Positions 1 through 5,894 of a stretch of DNA of 14,870 nt are shown in pieces; the first letter of the stretch is position 1, and every line of letters begins with the position of its first letter. The notes under the pieces are model-generated. The model was not told the DNA's origin. It did no database searches and saw only the letters and a program-made list of their open reading frames with translations. The position numbers and the translations under genes were made by a program. The stretch is from Ruminococcaceae bacterium UBA3451 (GTDB lineage: Bacteria; Bacillota; Clostridia; Oscillospirales; Acutalibacteraceae): the NCBI GenBank assembly GCA_002378845.1, contig DFRY01000011.1, positions 1,549-16,418 on the forward strand. Direction: 5' to 3'.

Positions 1-664
1 CGAAAAGTTCTTTCAGGGAAGTAGACTCATCTTTTTGATACAGGGCACGGTTTTCTTTTACGCCGAACAGGGGGAAGCACAAAAAAGCCCAGGTAATTAA
101 AACCACGCATACCGCAAAAAGGAACCATGCCTGCTTCCCGCCGCCTAACGCATTGGTAATGGGCAAAATGCCAACTACCACCGCAAACAGACCTACATTT
201 GCACAGATGCGCGCAAAAGAACCGATTTCCTCCCGCTCTTTCTGGTCAATAGACAGGGACGGCAGCATGGACCAATAGGCTATGTCGTTTGCGCCGTAGG
301 TAAGGTCCCACAGAAGATAAATCAGGACAAACGAAACCACATAGCCCGCGCCGGTCTGCCCGAAATCGGTGAAGAACAATACGGTAAGGATTCCACCGAT
401 TAGTCCGCCTACGGCAATCCAAGGCTTGAATTTCCCAAAGCGTGATTTGGTGTTGTCCACCAGAAAGCCCATAAAGGGGTCGTTTACCGCGTCGAATATG
501 CGAAGGGCGGTAAACGCGCCCGTCATCCACCACATGGTACTGTCGGGAAGATTCAGAACTTCCGTCAGGTACACCATAAGGTACATGCTCACCATGGCGT
601 AAAGCATATCGCGGCCTATGGTACCAAGTCCAAAGGTAAAACGGTTGTTTTTTGTGCGCTTCAT
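1..664 (-). CDS. GPH-family sugar:cation symporter, N-terminal part (cut by window edge)
   Basis: The N-terminal 221 residues of a membrane transporter of the glycoside-pentoside-hexuronide:cation symporter family (MelB, XylP, YicJ relatives) are present, and the gene runs off the left edge. The ATG at 664 follows AGGAGA at a good distance. Visible family marks are the GLGTIGRDM start of helix 1, the cation-site stretch RIFDAVNDPFMGFLVD (residues 55-70, with Asp58 and Asp62 at the places of the two MelB sodium-site aspartates), SRFGKFKPW (74-82) and LWDLTYGANDIAYW (118-131, with Asp120). About six hydrophobic helices fit the first half of a 12-helix protein. It is expected to import a glycoside with Na+ or H+. 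The family 1 beta-glycosidase upstream on the same strand suggests a beta-glucoside substrate, but specificity cannot be read from this fragment. In another minus-strand frame a 152-residue open frame overlaps this gene, but it lacks family features. Confidence 0.93.
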   Translation of the reverse strand, partial: MKRTKNNRFTFGLGTIGRDMLYAMVSMYLMVYLTEVLNLPDSTMWWMTGAFTALRIFDAVNDPFMGFLVDNTKSRFGKFKPWIAVGGLIGGILTVLFFTDFGQTGAGYVVSFVLIYLLWDLTYGANDIAYWSMLPSLSIDQKEREEIGSFARICANVGLFAVVVGILPITNALGGGKQAWFLFAVCVVLITWAFLCFPLFGVKENRALYQKDESTSLKELF

Positions 665-716
665 CGCTGCATCTCCTCATTTGTTTCGTTGCTGTTGCAA
701 TCACGGCAGAGAATGG

Positions 717-733
717 AATATTTGTAAAATATT
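717..733. promoter_or_regulatory. 17-bp dyad at the transporter start site
   Basis: The arms AATATTT and AAATATT are perfect and separated by GTA. The dyad covers the expected transcription start of the transporter promoter (its -10 box lies at 744-749 on the minus strand), where a repressor could block initiation. It is AT-rich, so chance is possible. Confidence 0.3.
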
Positions 734-743
734 TCTTTCTTTT

Positions 744-771
744 ATCATATCACCATTTTAACAGGAATCAA
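744..771 (-). promoter_or_regulatory. Candidate sigma-A promoter for the GPH transporter
   Basis: Read on the minus strand, TTGATT (771-766) and TATGAT (749-744) are separated by 16 nt. The predicted start near 737 gives a leader of about 70 nt. It lies after the beta-glycosidase terminator, which supports separate transcription of the transporter. It was found by eye, and no experiment supports it. Confidence 0.45.
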
Positions 772-780
772 TAGACCCGC

Positions 781-824
781 AAAGAGAAACCCGCCCGACT
801 TTTCACCGGGCGGGTTTTCTCTTT
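781..824 (-). terminator. Intrinsic terminator after the beta-glycosidase gene
   Basis: A GC-rich stem (CCCGCCCG against CGGGCGGG) is extended by AAAGAGAAA against TTTTCTCTTT with one bulged A. The stem is about 17 bp and the loop about 9 nt. On the minus strand the GC stem is followed by TTTCTCTTT. It lies 17 nt after the stop codon of the family 1 glycosidase and before the transporter, so it probably reduces read-through rather than ending an unrelated unit. Confidence 0.75.
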
Positions 825-840
825 GAAAGCAAAATGTAAT

Positions 841-2142
841 TTACGGAGCAGTTCCCTTTTCGGTCGTATCCTCCGCGCGCAAAAAACGTGCAATCATGTC
901 TTCGCTTACCTGTTTCCTTTTAATCATTTCACTGTAAAATATTCCGCTTTTCCGTACCGTTCGCTTTTGCGTGGCGAAATCGCATTTCACCAGACCGAAC
1001 GGTGCGCTTTCGCCTTCCGTCCACTCGAAATTGTCCAGAAAAGTCCAGTGATAATAGCGTTTTACCGGAAGCTTGTTGTCAGCAATTTGTTTTATGTGGT
1101 CGTAAATATACTGAGCGCGGAAGCGGTCCGCTTTGTCGCAGGTACCGTTTTCGGTAACCCAGATGGGTGCGTTGTATTTTTTGTATTGTTCCCGGCACAG
1201 CATAGTCAGGCCTTCGGGGTAAATGTCCCAGCCCAAATCGTTGGTTTTGCAGTTTGGGGAGGAATAAGAATTGAAGTGCTTTATCGCGCTGCGGGTATAG
1301 TAATTAATACCGATGTAATCATAATATTTGCCTTTTCCAAACGGTGCGGAAAACCCGATGGGGAAAGCCAGTTTTCCGGTAGACATGGATTTTGTAATCG
1401 CGCCTTGAAATAGATATTCAGAAATTTTCGCTTCCGCGGCATAAATCGGATTCTTTGTATAAGGAACAAAAACGCGCAGGTGATTAGCAAAGCCCACCAT
1501 GGCTTTTTTGCTGCCGTAAATGCGGTGAATTTCCCGGTATGCCGCCACGTGGCACAGGGAAAGATTTTTCATAACACGCATTGCCGCAAACAAAGACTTT
1601 TTGCCCGGCGGCCAGTCCCCGTACATGTAACCGTTCGTGGCGTAAACGTTCGGCTCATTGATGGTGACGAAATCGGTGCAAAGGTCTTTCAAGTGCTCTA
1701 CAACATACGTTACATAGTTCAGAAAAATCGGAATACAGGAGGAATTTTCGAATGCGCCCATCCGTTCAAACCACATCGGGTTTGAAAAATGATGCAGAGT
1801 AATCAGCGGATGAATGTTGTTGCGCAGCAGCAGCTTGATTTCCGTTCGGTAATGCTCCATCACACTGTCGTCAAACTTCCCTTGTGCGGGCTCAATGCGG
1901 CTCCATTCAATGCCCAGACGATAGTGCTCCATGCCCATTTGCGCCATCAGCTGAATGTCCTGTTCGTATAGCTGCCAATGTTGATTCGCACGTTTGGGTG
2001 AAGCACCGTCTTTTATTTTTCCTTTTTTGGCCGCCCATTCGTACCAGGAGTTATCTGTGCTGCCGCCTTCAATCTGTGTGGCGGCGGTCGCACAGCCCAA
2101 CCCCAGGTCTTTGGGCAGGCGGAAGGGAATCAATCTGCTCAT
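841..2142 (-). CDS. Glycoside hydrolase family 1 (beta-glucosidase type)
   Basis: This is a 433-residue cytoplasmic GH1 enzyme that should release terminal beta-linked glucose or a similar sugar by the retaining mechanism. The general acid/base is Glu163 in TINEPN (160-165) and the nucleophile is Glu331 in VTENG (329-333). Other family marks are ATQIEG (21-26, with the sugar-binding Gln), LHHFSNPMWF (116-125) and the aglycone-side NFEWTEGESAPFGL (371-384). Glu373 and Trp374 at that place, and no Ser/Lys/Tyr phosphate-binding set, point to non-phosphorylated sugars. That fits a symporter rather than a PTS partner. Length is near the usual 440-480. I chose the ATG at 2142 because AAAGGAG lies just upstream and the family alignment begins there; an in-frame ATG at 2217 would add 25 residues with no family likeness. 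The exact substrate is unknown. Confidence 0.95.
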   Translation of the reverse strand: MSRLIPFRLPKDLGLGCATAATQIEGGSTDNSWYEWAAKKGKIKDGASPKRANQHWQLYEQDIQLMAQMGMEHYRLGIEWSRIEPAQGKFDDSVMEHYRTEIKLLLRNNIHPLITLHHFSNPMWFERMGAFENSSCIPIFLNYVTYVVEHLKDLCTDFVTINEPNVYATNGYMYGDWPPGKKSLFAAMRVMKNLSLCHVAAYREIHRIYGSKKAMVGFANHLRVFVPYTKNPIYAAEAKISEYLFQGAITKSMSTGKLAFPIGFSAPFGKGKYYDYIGINYYTRSAIKHFNSYSSPNCKTNDLGWDIYPEGLTMLCREQYKKYNAPIWVTENGTCDKADRFRAQYIYDHIKQIADNKLPVKRYYHWTFLDNFEWTEGESAPFGLVKCDFATQKRTVRKSGIFYSEMIKRKQVSEDMIARFLRAEDTTEKGTAP

Positions 2143-2178
2143 TGCCCTTCTCCTTTCTGAATCAACATAAGATTCCTT

Positions 2179-2194
2179 TGAAAATCGGTTTTCA
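2179..2194. promoter_or_regulatory. 16-bp LacI/CcpA-like operator candidate before the glycosidase
   Basis: TGAAAATCGGTTTTCA is a palindrome with a central CG and one mismatched pair. It resembles operators of the LacI/GalR family and is a longer relative of the catabolite-responsive element, which is normally 14 bp. It lies about 37 bp upstream of the glycosidase ATG, a place suited to repression. Sugar control of a beta-glucosidase gene fits, but no LacI-family gene lies in the window. Confidence 0.4.
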
Positions 2195-2388
2195 CTTCTA
2201 TTTTTTACTCCTGTCATTCCCTAATAAAACATTCGCCGAGCGTTTGTTGATTGATATTTAAAATTATGGCGGAAAACGATTCATAATGCCTGATTCCTGA
2301 TTTTTTAACAGCGGAATTTATCTTGATTTTAATTATCTCATATGTAATTATAAGATACAATACCTTTGGCTGCAGAAAAAGATGCGCA

Positions 2389-2436
2389 TATAAAACACGA
2401 AACATGACATACTGTTGTCATGTTTTGTGTTTTATA
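2389..2436. repeat. 48-bp palindrome upstream of the WYL regulator gene
   Basis: The arms 2389-2409 and 2416-2436 are complementary over 21 positions with a single G-T pair (2399/2426), around a 6-nt centre. In RNA this would be an unbroken 21-bp stem. The inner 24 bp (2401-2424) are the operator-like dyad described separately, and the outer arms are AT-rich. It is not followed by a U-tract, so I do not read it as an intrinsic terminator. It ends 8 nt before the regulator's Shine-Dalgarno sequence. Confidence 0.8.
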
Positions 2437-2438
2437 CT
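2401..2438 (+). promoter_or_regulatory. Candidate operator-promoter of the WYL regulator (site 1)
   Basis: The 24-bp dyad at 2401-2424 has half-sites AACATGACA and TGTCATGTT. Eight nucleotides later stands TATACT (2433-2438), a good -10 box. No proper -35 box is found at 16-18 nt from it (TACTGT at 2410), so the dyad would cover the -35 region. The dyad matches the one at 3366-3389 at 18 of 24 positions with the same distance to an identical TATACT. I infer binding by the WYL protein encoded next to it. If the -10 box is right, transcription begins about 13 nt before the start codon, very close to the Shine-Dalgarno sequence. Confidence 0.6.
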
Positions 2439-2457
2439 GTATGTGAGGTGGTACCGA

Positions 2458-3372
2458 TTGCAAATCAGCAGACTGTTTCAAATTATTTATATTCTTCTCG
2501 AAAAAGGAACCGTAACGGCTGCAGAATTGGCGGAACGTTTTGAGGTTTCCGTACGGACGATCTACCGGGACATTGACGCTTTGTGTCAGGCGGGAATTCC
2601 CGTTTACGCCAGTCAGGGGAAAGGCGGCGGCATTTCGCTCAGCGACCGGTTTATCCTCAATAAATCTTTTTTATCGGAAAAGGAGCAGGACGAAATTCTG
2701 TTGGCCTTGCAAAGCTTTTCCGCAGTGCGTTACCCGGAACTTGACAAAGTGCTTTCAAAATTGAGCGGTCTTTTTCAGAAAAGCGACGTCAGTTGGATTG
2801 ATGTTGACCTGTCATCCTGGGGAAACGGCGAACGGGAAAAAGAGTTCTTTTCCCTTTTAAAAAATGCTATTTTGGAACAGCGTATCATTCGTTTTACGTA
2901 TTTTAGCGCGGCTGGGGAAAAAAGCGACCGAACAGTAGAACCGGTGCGGCTTTTGTATAAAGATAAAGCGTGGTATCTGCAGGGGTATTGCCTGCAGCGC
3001 ATGGCATGCCGCACGTTTAAAATAGCCCGCATGGCTGATGTTACCGTTACCGGTCAGTCTTGTAACCATCAGAAAGATTGGAACACCGCCATGCAGCCCC
3101 GGGAAAAGGAATCGGCCCAGCAAACGGTGAATCTGAAACTGAAGGTTTTGCCGGAAGGGGCGTACCGGGTGTATGAAGACTTTTCGGAAAAAGAGATTAC
3201 CAAATTAAACGACGGATCCTTTTTAGTCACGGTTTCCATGCCGGGCGGGGAATGGCTTTATCCCTATCTTTTTTCTTTCGGTACCGCGTTGGAAGTGTTA
3301 GAGCCGCAAGGCATACGAAATGAAACAGCCCGCCGGCTGAAAAATATGGCAGAACAATATTTTATAACCTGA
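2458..3372 (+). CDS. WYL-domain transcriptional regulator, YafY type
   Basis: This is a 304-residue DNA-binding regulator. The N-terminal helix-turn-helix (residues about 2-55, with VTAAELAERFEVSVRTIYRDIDAL at 19-42) is of the HTH_11/DeoR type. The WYL domain spans about 130-200 with AWYLQGYC at 171-178 (Trp172, Tyr173, Leu174). A WCX-like C-terminal domain covers about 223-298. WYL proteins are thought to bind ligands or nucleic acid through this domain and can activate or repress. The start is TTG at 2458, since GAGGTG stands 7 nt before it and related proteins begin M-Q-I-S-R-L-F; the open frame reaches back to 2323 without family likeness. Matching dyads lie before this gene and at its 3' end before the next operon, which suggests autoregulation and control of the repair genes. 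The ligand is unknown. Confidence 0.93.
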   Translation: MQISRLFQIIYILLEKGTVTAAELAERFEVSVRTIYRDIDALCQAGIPVYASQGKGGGISLSDRFILNKSFLSEKEQDEILLALQSFSAVRYPELDKVLSKLSGLFQKSDVSWIDVDLSSWGNGEREKEFFSLLKNAILEQRIIRFTYFSAAGEKSDRTVEPVRLLYKDKAWYLQGYCLQRMACRTFKIARMADVTVTGQSCNHQKDWNTAMQPREKESAQQTVNLKLKVLPEGAYRVYEDFSEKEITKLNDGSFLVTVSMPGGEWLYPYLFSFGTALEVLEPQGIRNETARRLKNMAEQYFIT

Positions 3373-3403
3373 CAGGGTGTCGTCAGGTTCCCCTTGCTAT
3401 ACT
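3366..3403 (+). promoter_or_regulatory. Candidate operator-promoter of the SnoaL-alkC-Dabb operon (site 2)
   Basis: The 24-bp dyad at 3366-3389 has perfect 8-bp half-sites AACCTGAC and GTCAGGTT and overlaps the stop codon of the WYL gene (TGA at 3370). Eight nucleotides later stands TATACT (3398-3403), preceded by TGC, which makes an extended -10 box. The -35 place (GGGTGT) is poor, as expected of a promoter that needs an activator or is built around the operator. Dyad length, dyad sequence (18 of 24) and spacing to TATACT repeat those before the WYL gene. The predicted leader to the SnoaL-like gene is about 70 nt. There is no U-tract, so it is not a terminator of the WYL gene. Confidence 0.6.
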
Positions 3404-3480
3404 TTCCTTGCAGCTGAGGAAAACGTACGATTTCTTGGCGCAAATACTTGGAAAATTATTTTATGTAAGGAGAATTACAA

Positions 3481-3825
3481 ATGGAAGTTTTAAAGCAAAT
3501 GCCGCAGGTCATTTCCGATTACGTAACGACTTCTAACTTGCCTGACCCGGACGGTTTTGTCGCATGTTTTGCAGAAGACGCGGTGGTAGTGGACGAAGGC
3601 CAGGACAGGCAGGGTAAAGATGCAATTAACAGCTGGAGCGCGGAATACCACTTTGCGGTTCATGTTAAACTGGAGCCGGTGAAAGCGAAACAAGAAGGAA
3701 CCGAATATGTGGTTACCTGTAAAATAGACGGCGATTTTGATAAAACCGGCCTGCCGGACCCACTTTTGCTGGACTATCATTTTCACGTGAAAGACGGGAA
3801 AATCACACGGCTGTCCATCGATTGA
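3481..3825 (+). CDS. SnoaL/NTF2-like small protein
   Basis: This 114-residue protein has the layout of the SnoaL-like branch of the NTF2 superfamily: an N-terminal helix, then FVACFAEDAVVVDEG (26-40), a helix around the QGKDAINSW segment (44-52), and four C-terminal strands ending in DYHFHVKDGKITRLSID. Such cone-shaped folds bind small hydrophobic molecules and may be isomerases, cyclases or non-catalytic binders, so no reaction can be assigned. AAGGAG stands before the ATG with normal spacing. It is the first gene of a likely operon with the alkylation-repair glycosylase, which starts 62 nt after its stop. Association with a DNA-repair gene suggests a stress role, which is inference only. 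Confidence 0.85.
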   Translation: MEVLKQMPQVISDYVTTSNLPDPDGFVACFAEDAVVVDEGQDRQGKDAINSWSAEYHFAVHVKLEPVKAKQEGTEYVVTCKIDGDFDKTGLPDPLLLDYHFHVKDGKITRLSID

Positions 3826-3852
3826 TGAATTGAGTAGTTGAATCAATTCATC
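3824..3852 (+). repeat. Hairpin across the SnoaL stop codon
   Basis: Arms GATGAATTGA (3824-3833) and TCAATTCATC (3843-3852) pair perfectly over 10 bp around a 9-nt loop. The left arm begins in the TGA stop codon. The stem is AT-rich and no U-tract follows, so it is unlikely to terminate transcription. It could instead protect or process the message between the SnoaL-like gene and the glycosylase gene. Confidence 0.55.
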
Positions 3853-3887
3853 GACGAGTATTCCAACAGAACGGGCGAGGAGTTTAT

Positions 3888-5009
3888 ATGAGCGACGCAT
3901 TAAAAGAGATGTACACGGTCGAATTTTTACAGGAATTCAGCGAAAAAGTGCACGCAGTATTCTCGAATTTTGAACCGGAACAGTTTGTAGCGGCTGTGCT
4001 GGCACAGCCGTGGCCGGAACTTCCGCTCATGGCGCGTATGCGTCGCATTGCGGAAAAGTTGGGCGAATTTTTGCCGGCACGTTATGAAGACGCTCTGGAA
4101 ACCCTGTTTTCCATTGATGCGGACTGCTGCGGATTTCCGTATTTGTTTTTTCCGGAATATGTGGCACTGTTTGGGCAGCGGGAAGAACACTGGGAGCTTT
4201 CCATGCGCGCATTGGAACGGTTTACGCAGCGGTCTTCCTCAGAATTTGCGATTCGCCCATTTCTTCTTCGTGAGCCGGAATGGGTAATGGAGCGGATGAA
4301 GCGTTGGGCACAGCACCCCAATGAACATGTTCGCCGCTTTTCAAGCGAGGGGTGCCGCCCCCGTTTGCCATGGGGCGTTGCCCTTCCCGTATTGAAAAAG
4401 GATCCCGCGCCGGTATTGGCTGTTTTGGAACTTCTGAAGGCAGATACCTCCCTTTATGTCCGCAAAAGTGTTGCCAACAACCTGAATGACATTGCAAAAG
4501 ACAATCCGGCCGCCGTCCTGGAAGCGGCGCGCCGGTGGATTGGACAAAACCCGAATACGGACTGGATTCTTCGGCAGGGCTGCCGCACCCTAATCCGAAA
4601 AGCCAACCCCGTGGCAATGGAACTGTTCGGGTACGCGGATTTCTCGAAGAAGAATATTTCATTTCAGAATGCAGCCTTGTCGGTTTCACCGAAAGAACTT
4701 TCCATTGGGGAAAGCTGCGAGCTGTCTTATTCAATCGAAGTTACGGGAAGCAAGCCGTCCCATATCCGACTGGAATACGGAGTCGATTTTATAAAGGCGA
4801 ACGGGAAGCCGGCGCGCAAATTATTTTTGCTTACGGACAAAACGATACCCGGCGAAAGCTGTTTGTCGGGAACACGCAAGCACAGTTTTGCAGAACTAAC
4901 CACTCGCCGCCATTACCCCGGCTTGCATAAAATTACGCTTTTGCTAAACGGGCAGGAAGCGGCACAGACCGAACTGTATCTTATGGAGGGCAAAAATGAT
5001 TGTCAATAA
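3888..5009 (+). CDS. alkC: AlkC-type DNA alkylation repair glycosylase with C-terminal Ig-like region
   Basis: This 373-residue protein has the HEAT-like-repeat fold of the AlkC/AlkD DNA glycosylases, which remove alkylated bases such as 3-methyladenine (and 3-methylcytosine for AlkC) without flipping the base. Residues about 1-250 are helical repeats with the AlkC marks EGCRPRLPW (154-162), VRKSVANNLNDIAKDNP (191-207) and WILRQGCRTLIRK (226-238). Residues about 255-366 change to beta-strand-rich sequence (SYSIEVTG, HIRLEYGVDF, HKITLLLNG), which fits the Ig-like domain known at the end of AlkC proteins. The ATG at 3888 follows GAGGAG. It shares 14 bp with the Dabb gene and follows the SnoaL-like gene, so co-transcription is likely. 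The catalytic residue was not confirmed by alignment, and family membership is firmer than base specificity. Confidence 0.87.
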   Translation: MSDALKEMYTVEFLQEFSEKVHAVFSNFEPEQFVAAVLAQPWPELPLMARMRRIAEKLGEFLPARYEDALETLFSIDADCCGFPYLFFPEYVALFGQREEHWELSMRALERFTQRSSSEFAIRPFLLREPEWVMERMKRWAQHPNEHVRRFSSEGCRPRLPWGVALPVLKKDPAPVLAVLELLKADTSLYVRKSVANNLNDIAKDNPAAVLEAARRWIGQNPNTDWILRQGCRTLIRKANPVAMELFGYADFSKKNISFQNAALSVSPKELSIGESCELSYSIEVTGSKPSHIRLEYGVDFIKANGKPARKLFLLTDKTIPGESCLSGTRKHSFAELTTRRHYPGLHKITLLLNGQEAAQTELYLMEGKNDCQ

Positions 5010-5286
5010 TCTGCTGTTAAAGCTGAAGGATCACAGCGAGGAGAATGTACAGAAAACAAAAGAAGTTCTCCTTGGAATGAAAAGCAAAATCGAAGTTTTG
5101 CTTGAAATTCAGGCAGAAACCAATATACGCCCCGGCGCATCTGCTTACGATATAATTTTCTTTACGAAGTTTGTGTCTTTGGCCGACATGGAAGCGTACT
5201 TATCTCATCCCGCCCATTTACAGGTTGCAAAGTATATCGGCAGCGTACTGGACACTCAGGCTTCCATATGTTACGAAATAAAATAA
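4996..5286 (+). CDS. Dabb (stress-responsive alpha/beta-barrel) domain protein
   Basis: This 96-residue single-domain protein of the dimeric alpha/beta-barrel (ferredoxin-like) Dabb family shows the usual order: an NNLLLKLKD strand, a helix, EVLLEIQAETNIRP, YDIIFFTKFVSLADMEAYLSHPAHLQVAKYI, and a short last strand. Members include stress-induced proteins and some enzymes or binders, so the molecular role here is open. The start ATG lies inside the end of the glycosylase gene (14-bp overlap) with GGAGGG before it, a sign of translational coupling. It is the last gene of the operon and the terminator follows directly. Confidence 0.88.
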   Translation: MIVNNLLLKLKDHSEENVQKTKEVLLGMKSKIEVLLEIQAETNIRPGASAYDIIFFTKFVSLADMEAYLSHPAHLQVAKYIGSVLDTQASICYEIK

Positions 5287-5299
5287 CCGGGATAAAGTG

Positions 5300-5331
5300 A
5301 AAGCACAGGGGCATTGCCTCTGTGCTTTTTT
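5300..5331 (+). terminator. Intrinsic terminator of the SnoaL-alkC-Dabb operon
   Basis: GCACAGGGGC pairs with GCCTCTGTGC over 10 bp with one G-U pair around the loop ATT. It is preceded by AAA and followed by six T. It lies 14 nt after the Dabb stop codon. Confidence 0.92.
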
Positions 5332-5580
5332 GTAACTGTTCTTTTTTAAAGATGATTCATTTCTAATACGGTAATTTTCGAAAATCACTTTTGTTTTATC
5401 GAAATCAGCGTGGCAATAAAAAAAAATCCATTTCAAATGTAAAAAAGGTTATCCTTTACATCGTTCCGGAAGAATATAAACCGAAAGGGAAACTTTCAAA
5501 TAATTGTATAAATTTATTCGGAACTGAATATAATCAAATTACCAAGAAAGGTAAATAAAAACATAAAGGAGTTGGTTCCC
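5332..5580 (+). other. AT-rich leader with four small dyads before the coiled-coil gene
   Basis: No gene is seen in this stretch. It contains a near-perfect 18-bp palindrome (5371-5388, core ATTTTCGAAAAT), a dyad ATGTAAA/TTTACAT with 11 nt between (5437-5461), TTCCGGAA (5464-5471) and GAAAG/CTTTC with 5 nt between (5483-5497). A TATAAT box follows at 5529. The dyads may be operators, or folds of an RNA if transcription starts earlier. In such AT-rich DNA some would arise by chance. Confidence 0.4.
5529..5534 (+). promoter_or_regulatory. Candidate -10 box for the coiled-coil gene
   Basis: TATAAT matches the consensus exactly and lies 46 nt before the start codon. The -35 place is weak: TTGTAT at 5504 would be 19 nt away. 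Promoter activity may therefore need a factor binding in the dyad-rich DNA upstream. Confidence 0.45.
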
Positions 5581-5817
5581 ATGCCACGCGGAGTTCAAAA
5601 AACCGACGAACAAAGAATTCAGATTTTGGACGATCAGATTAAAGAAATGGAGTTTCGAAAAGCTAAGATCGATGAAAAAATAAAAGAATTGAATGATCAA
5701 AAACAGGATATTTTTGACCAGCAACAGCAAAAAAAGTTGGAGGAACTTCAAAAGTTTATTACAAAATCAGGGAAAACTCCGGAGGAAATTCTTGAAATTC
5801 TAAAACGGGAAGAATAA
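5581..5817 (+). CDS. Small coiled-coil protein of unknown function
   Basis: This is a 78-residue charged protein. After a short basic start, residues about 8-60 form one long predicted coiled coil with heptad-like Ile/Leu spacing and many Gln, Glu and Lys. The C-terminal piece FITKSGKTPEEILEIL (59-74) looks like a small helical module. The layout, coiled coil then a short domain with a T-P-E-E-I motif, recalls the general shape of H-NS-type oligomerising proteins and of small clostridial proteins of unknown role, but I cannot assign a family. AAAGGAG (5565-5571) fits the ATG at 5581; an in-frame TTG at 5572 touches that site and cannot be the start. It has its own candidate promoter and terminator, which argues that it is a real single gene. 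Confidence 0.82.
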   Translation: MPRGVQKTDEQRIQILDDQIKEMEFRKAKIDEKIKELNDQKQDIFDQQQQKKLEELQKFITKSGKTPEEILEILKREE

Positions 5818-5835
5818 GTGTTTTTATAAACTAAT

Positions 5836-5868
5836 AAACGGTAATGGTATAATGCCATTACCGTTTTT
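5836..5868 (+). terminator. Intrinsic terminator after the coiled-coil gene, possibly two-way
   Basis: AAACGGTAATGG (5836-5847) pairs perfectly with CCATTACCGTTT (5855-5866) around a 7-nt loop, followed by further T. Read on the minus strand the stem is followed by TTTATTAGTTT, so it may also end transcription of the convergent ProX gene, which stops at 5895. Confidence 0.88.
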
Positions 5869-5894
5869 CCTGTTTTGGGTTAACGCAATTAGAC

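Larger units (their letters stand above)
2143..2457. other. 315-bp divergent control region between glycosidase and WYL regulator
   Basis: This gene-free stretch separates the minus-strand glycosidase from the plus-strand WYL regulator. It holds the near-palindrome at 2179-2194, the long palindrome at 2389-2436 and the TATACT box at 2433-2438. I could not find a convincing sigma-A promoter for the glycosidase. A TATATG at 2392-2387 on the minus strand stands 8 nt from the palindrome core and could serve as a divergent -10 box. A 63-codon open frame on the minus strand (2405-2214) has no ribosome binding site and I do not call it a gene. Confidence 0.6.

Noticed and set aside
246..704. 152-codon open frame on the minus strand
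   Set aside because: It overlaps the GPH transporter in another frame; the transporter frame shows clear family motifs and this one does not.
823..1413. 196-codon open frame on the plus strand
   Set aside because: It is antisense to the family 1 glycosidase, has no family features, and its start lies in the terminator region.
2214..2405. 63-codon minus-strand frame starting inside the long palindrome
   Set aside because: It has no Shine-Dalgarno sequence, low-complexity composition and no recognisable features.
3366..3389. Reading this dyad as a terminator of the WYL gene
   Set aside because: It has no U-tract, and it matches the upstream dyad in sequence and promoter spacing, so an operator is the better explanation.
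4222..4734. 170-codon open frame on the minus strand
   Set aside because: It is antisense to the AlkC gene, rich in Arg and Pro as a shadow frame would be, and has no ribosome site.
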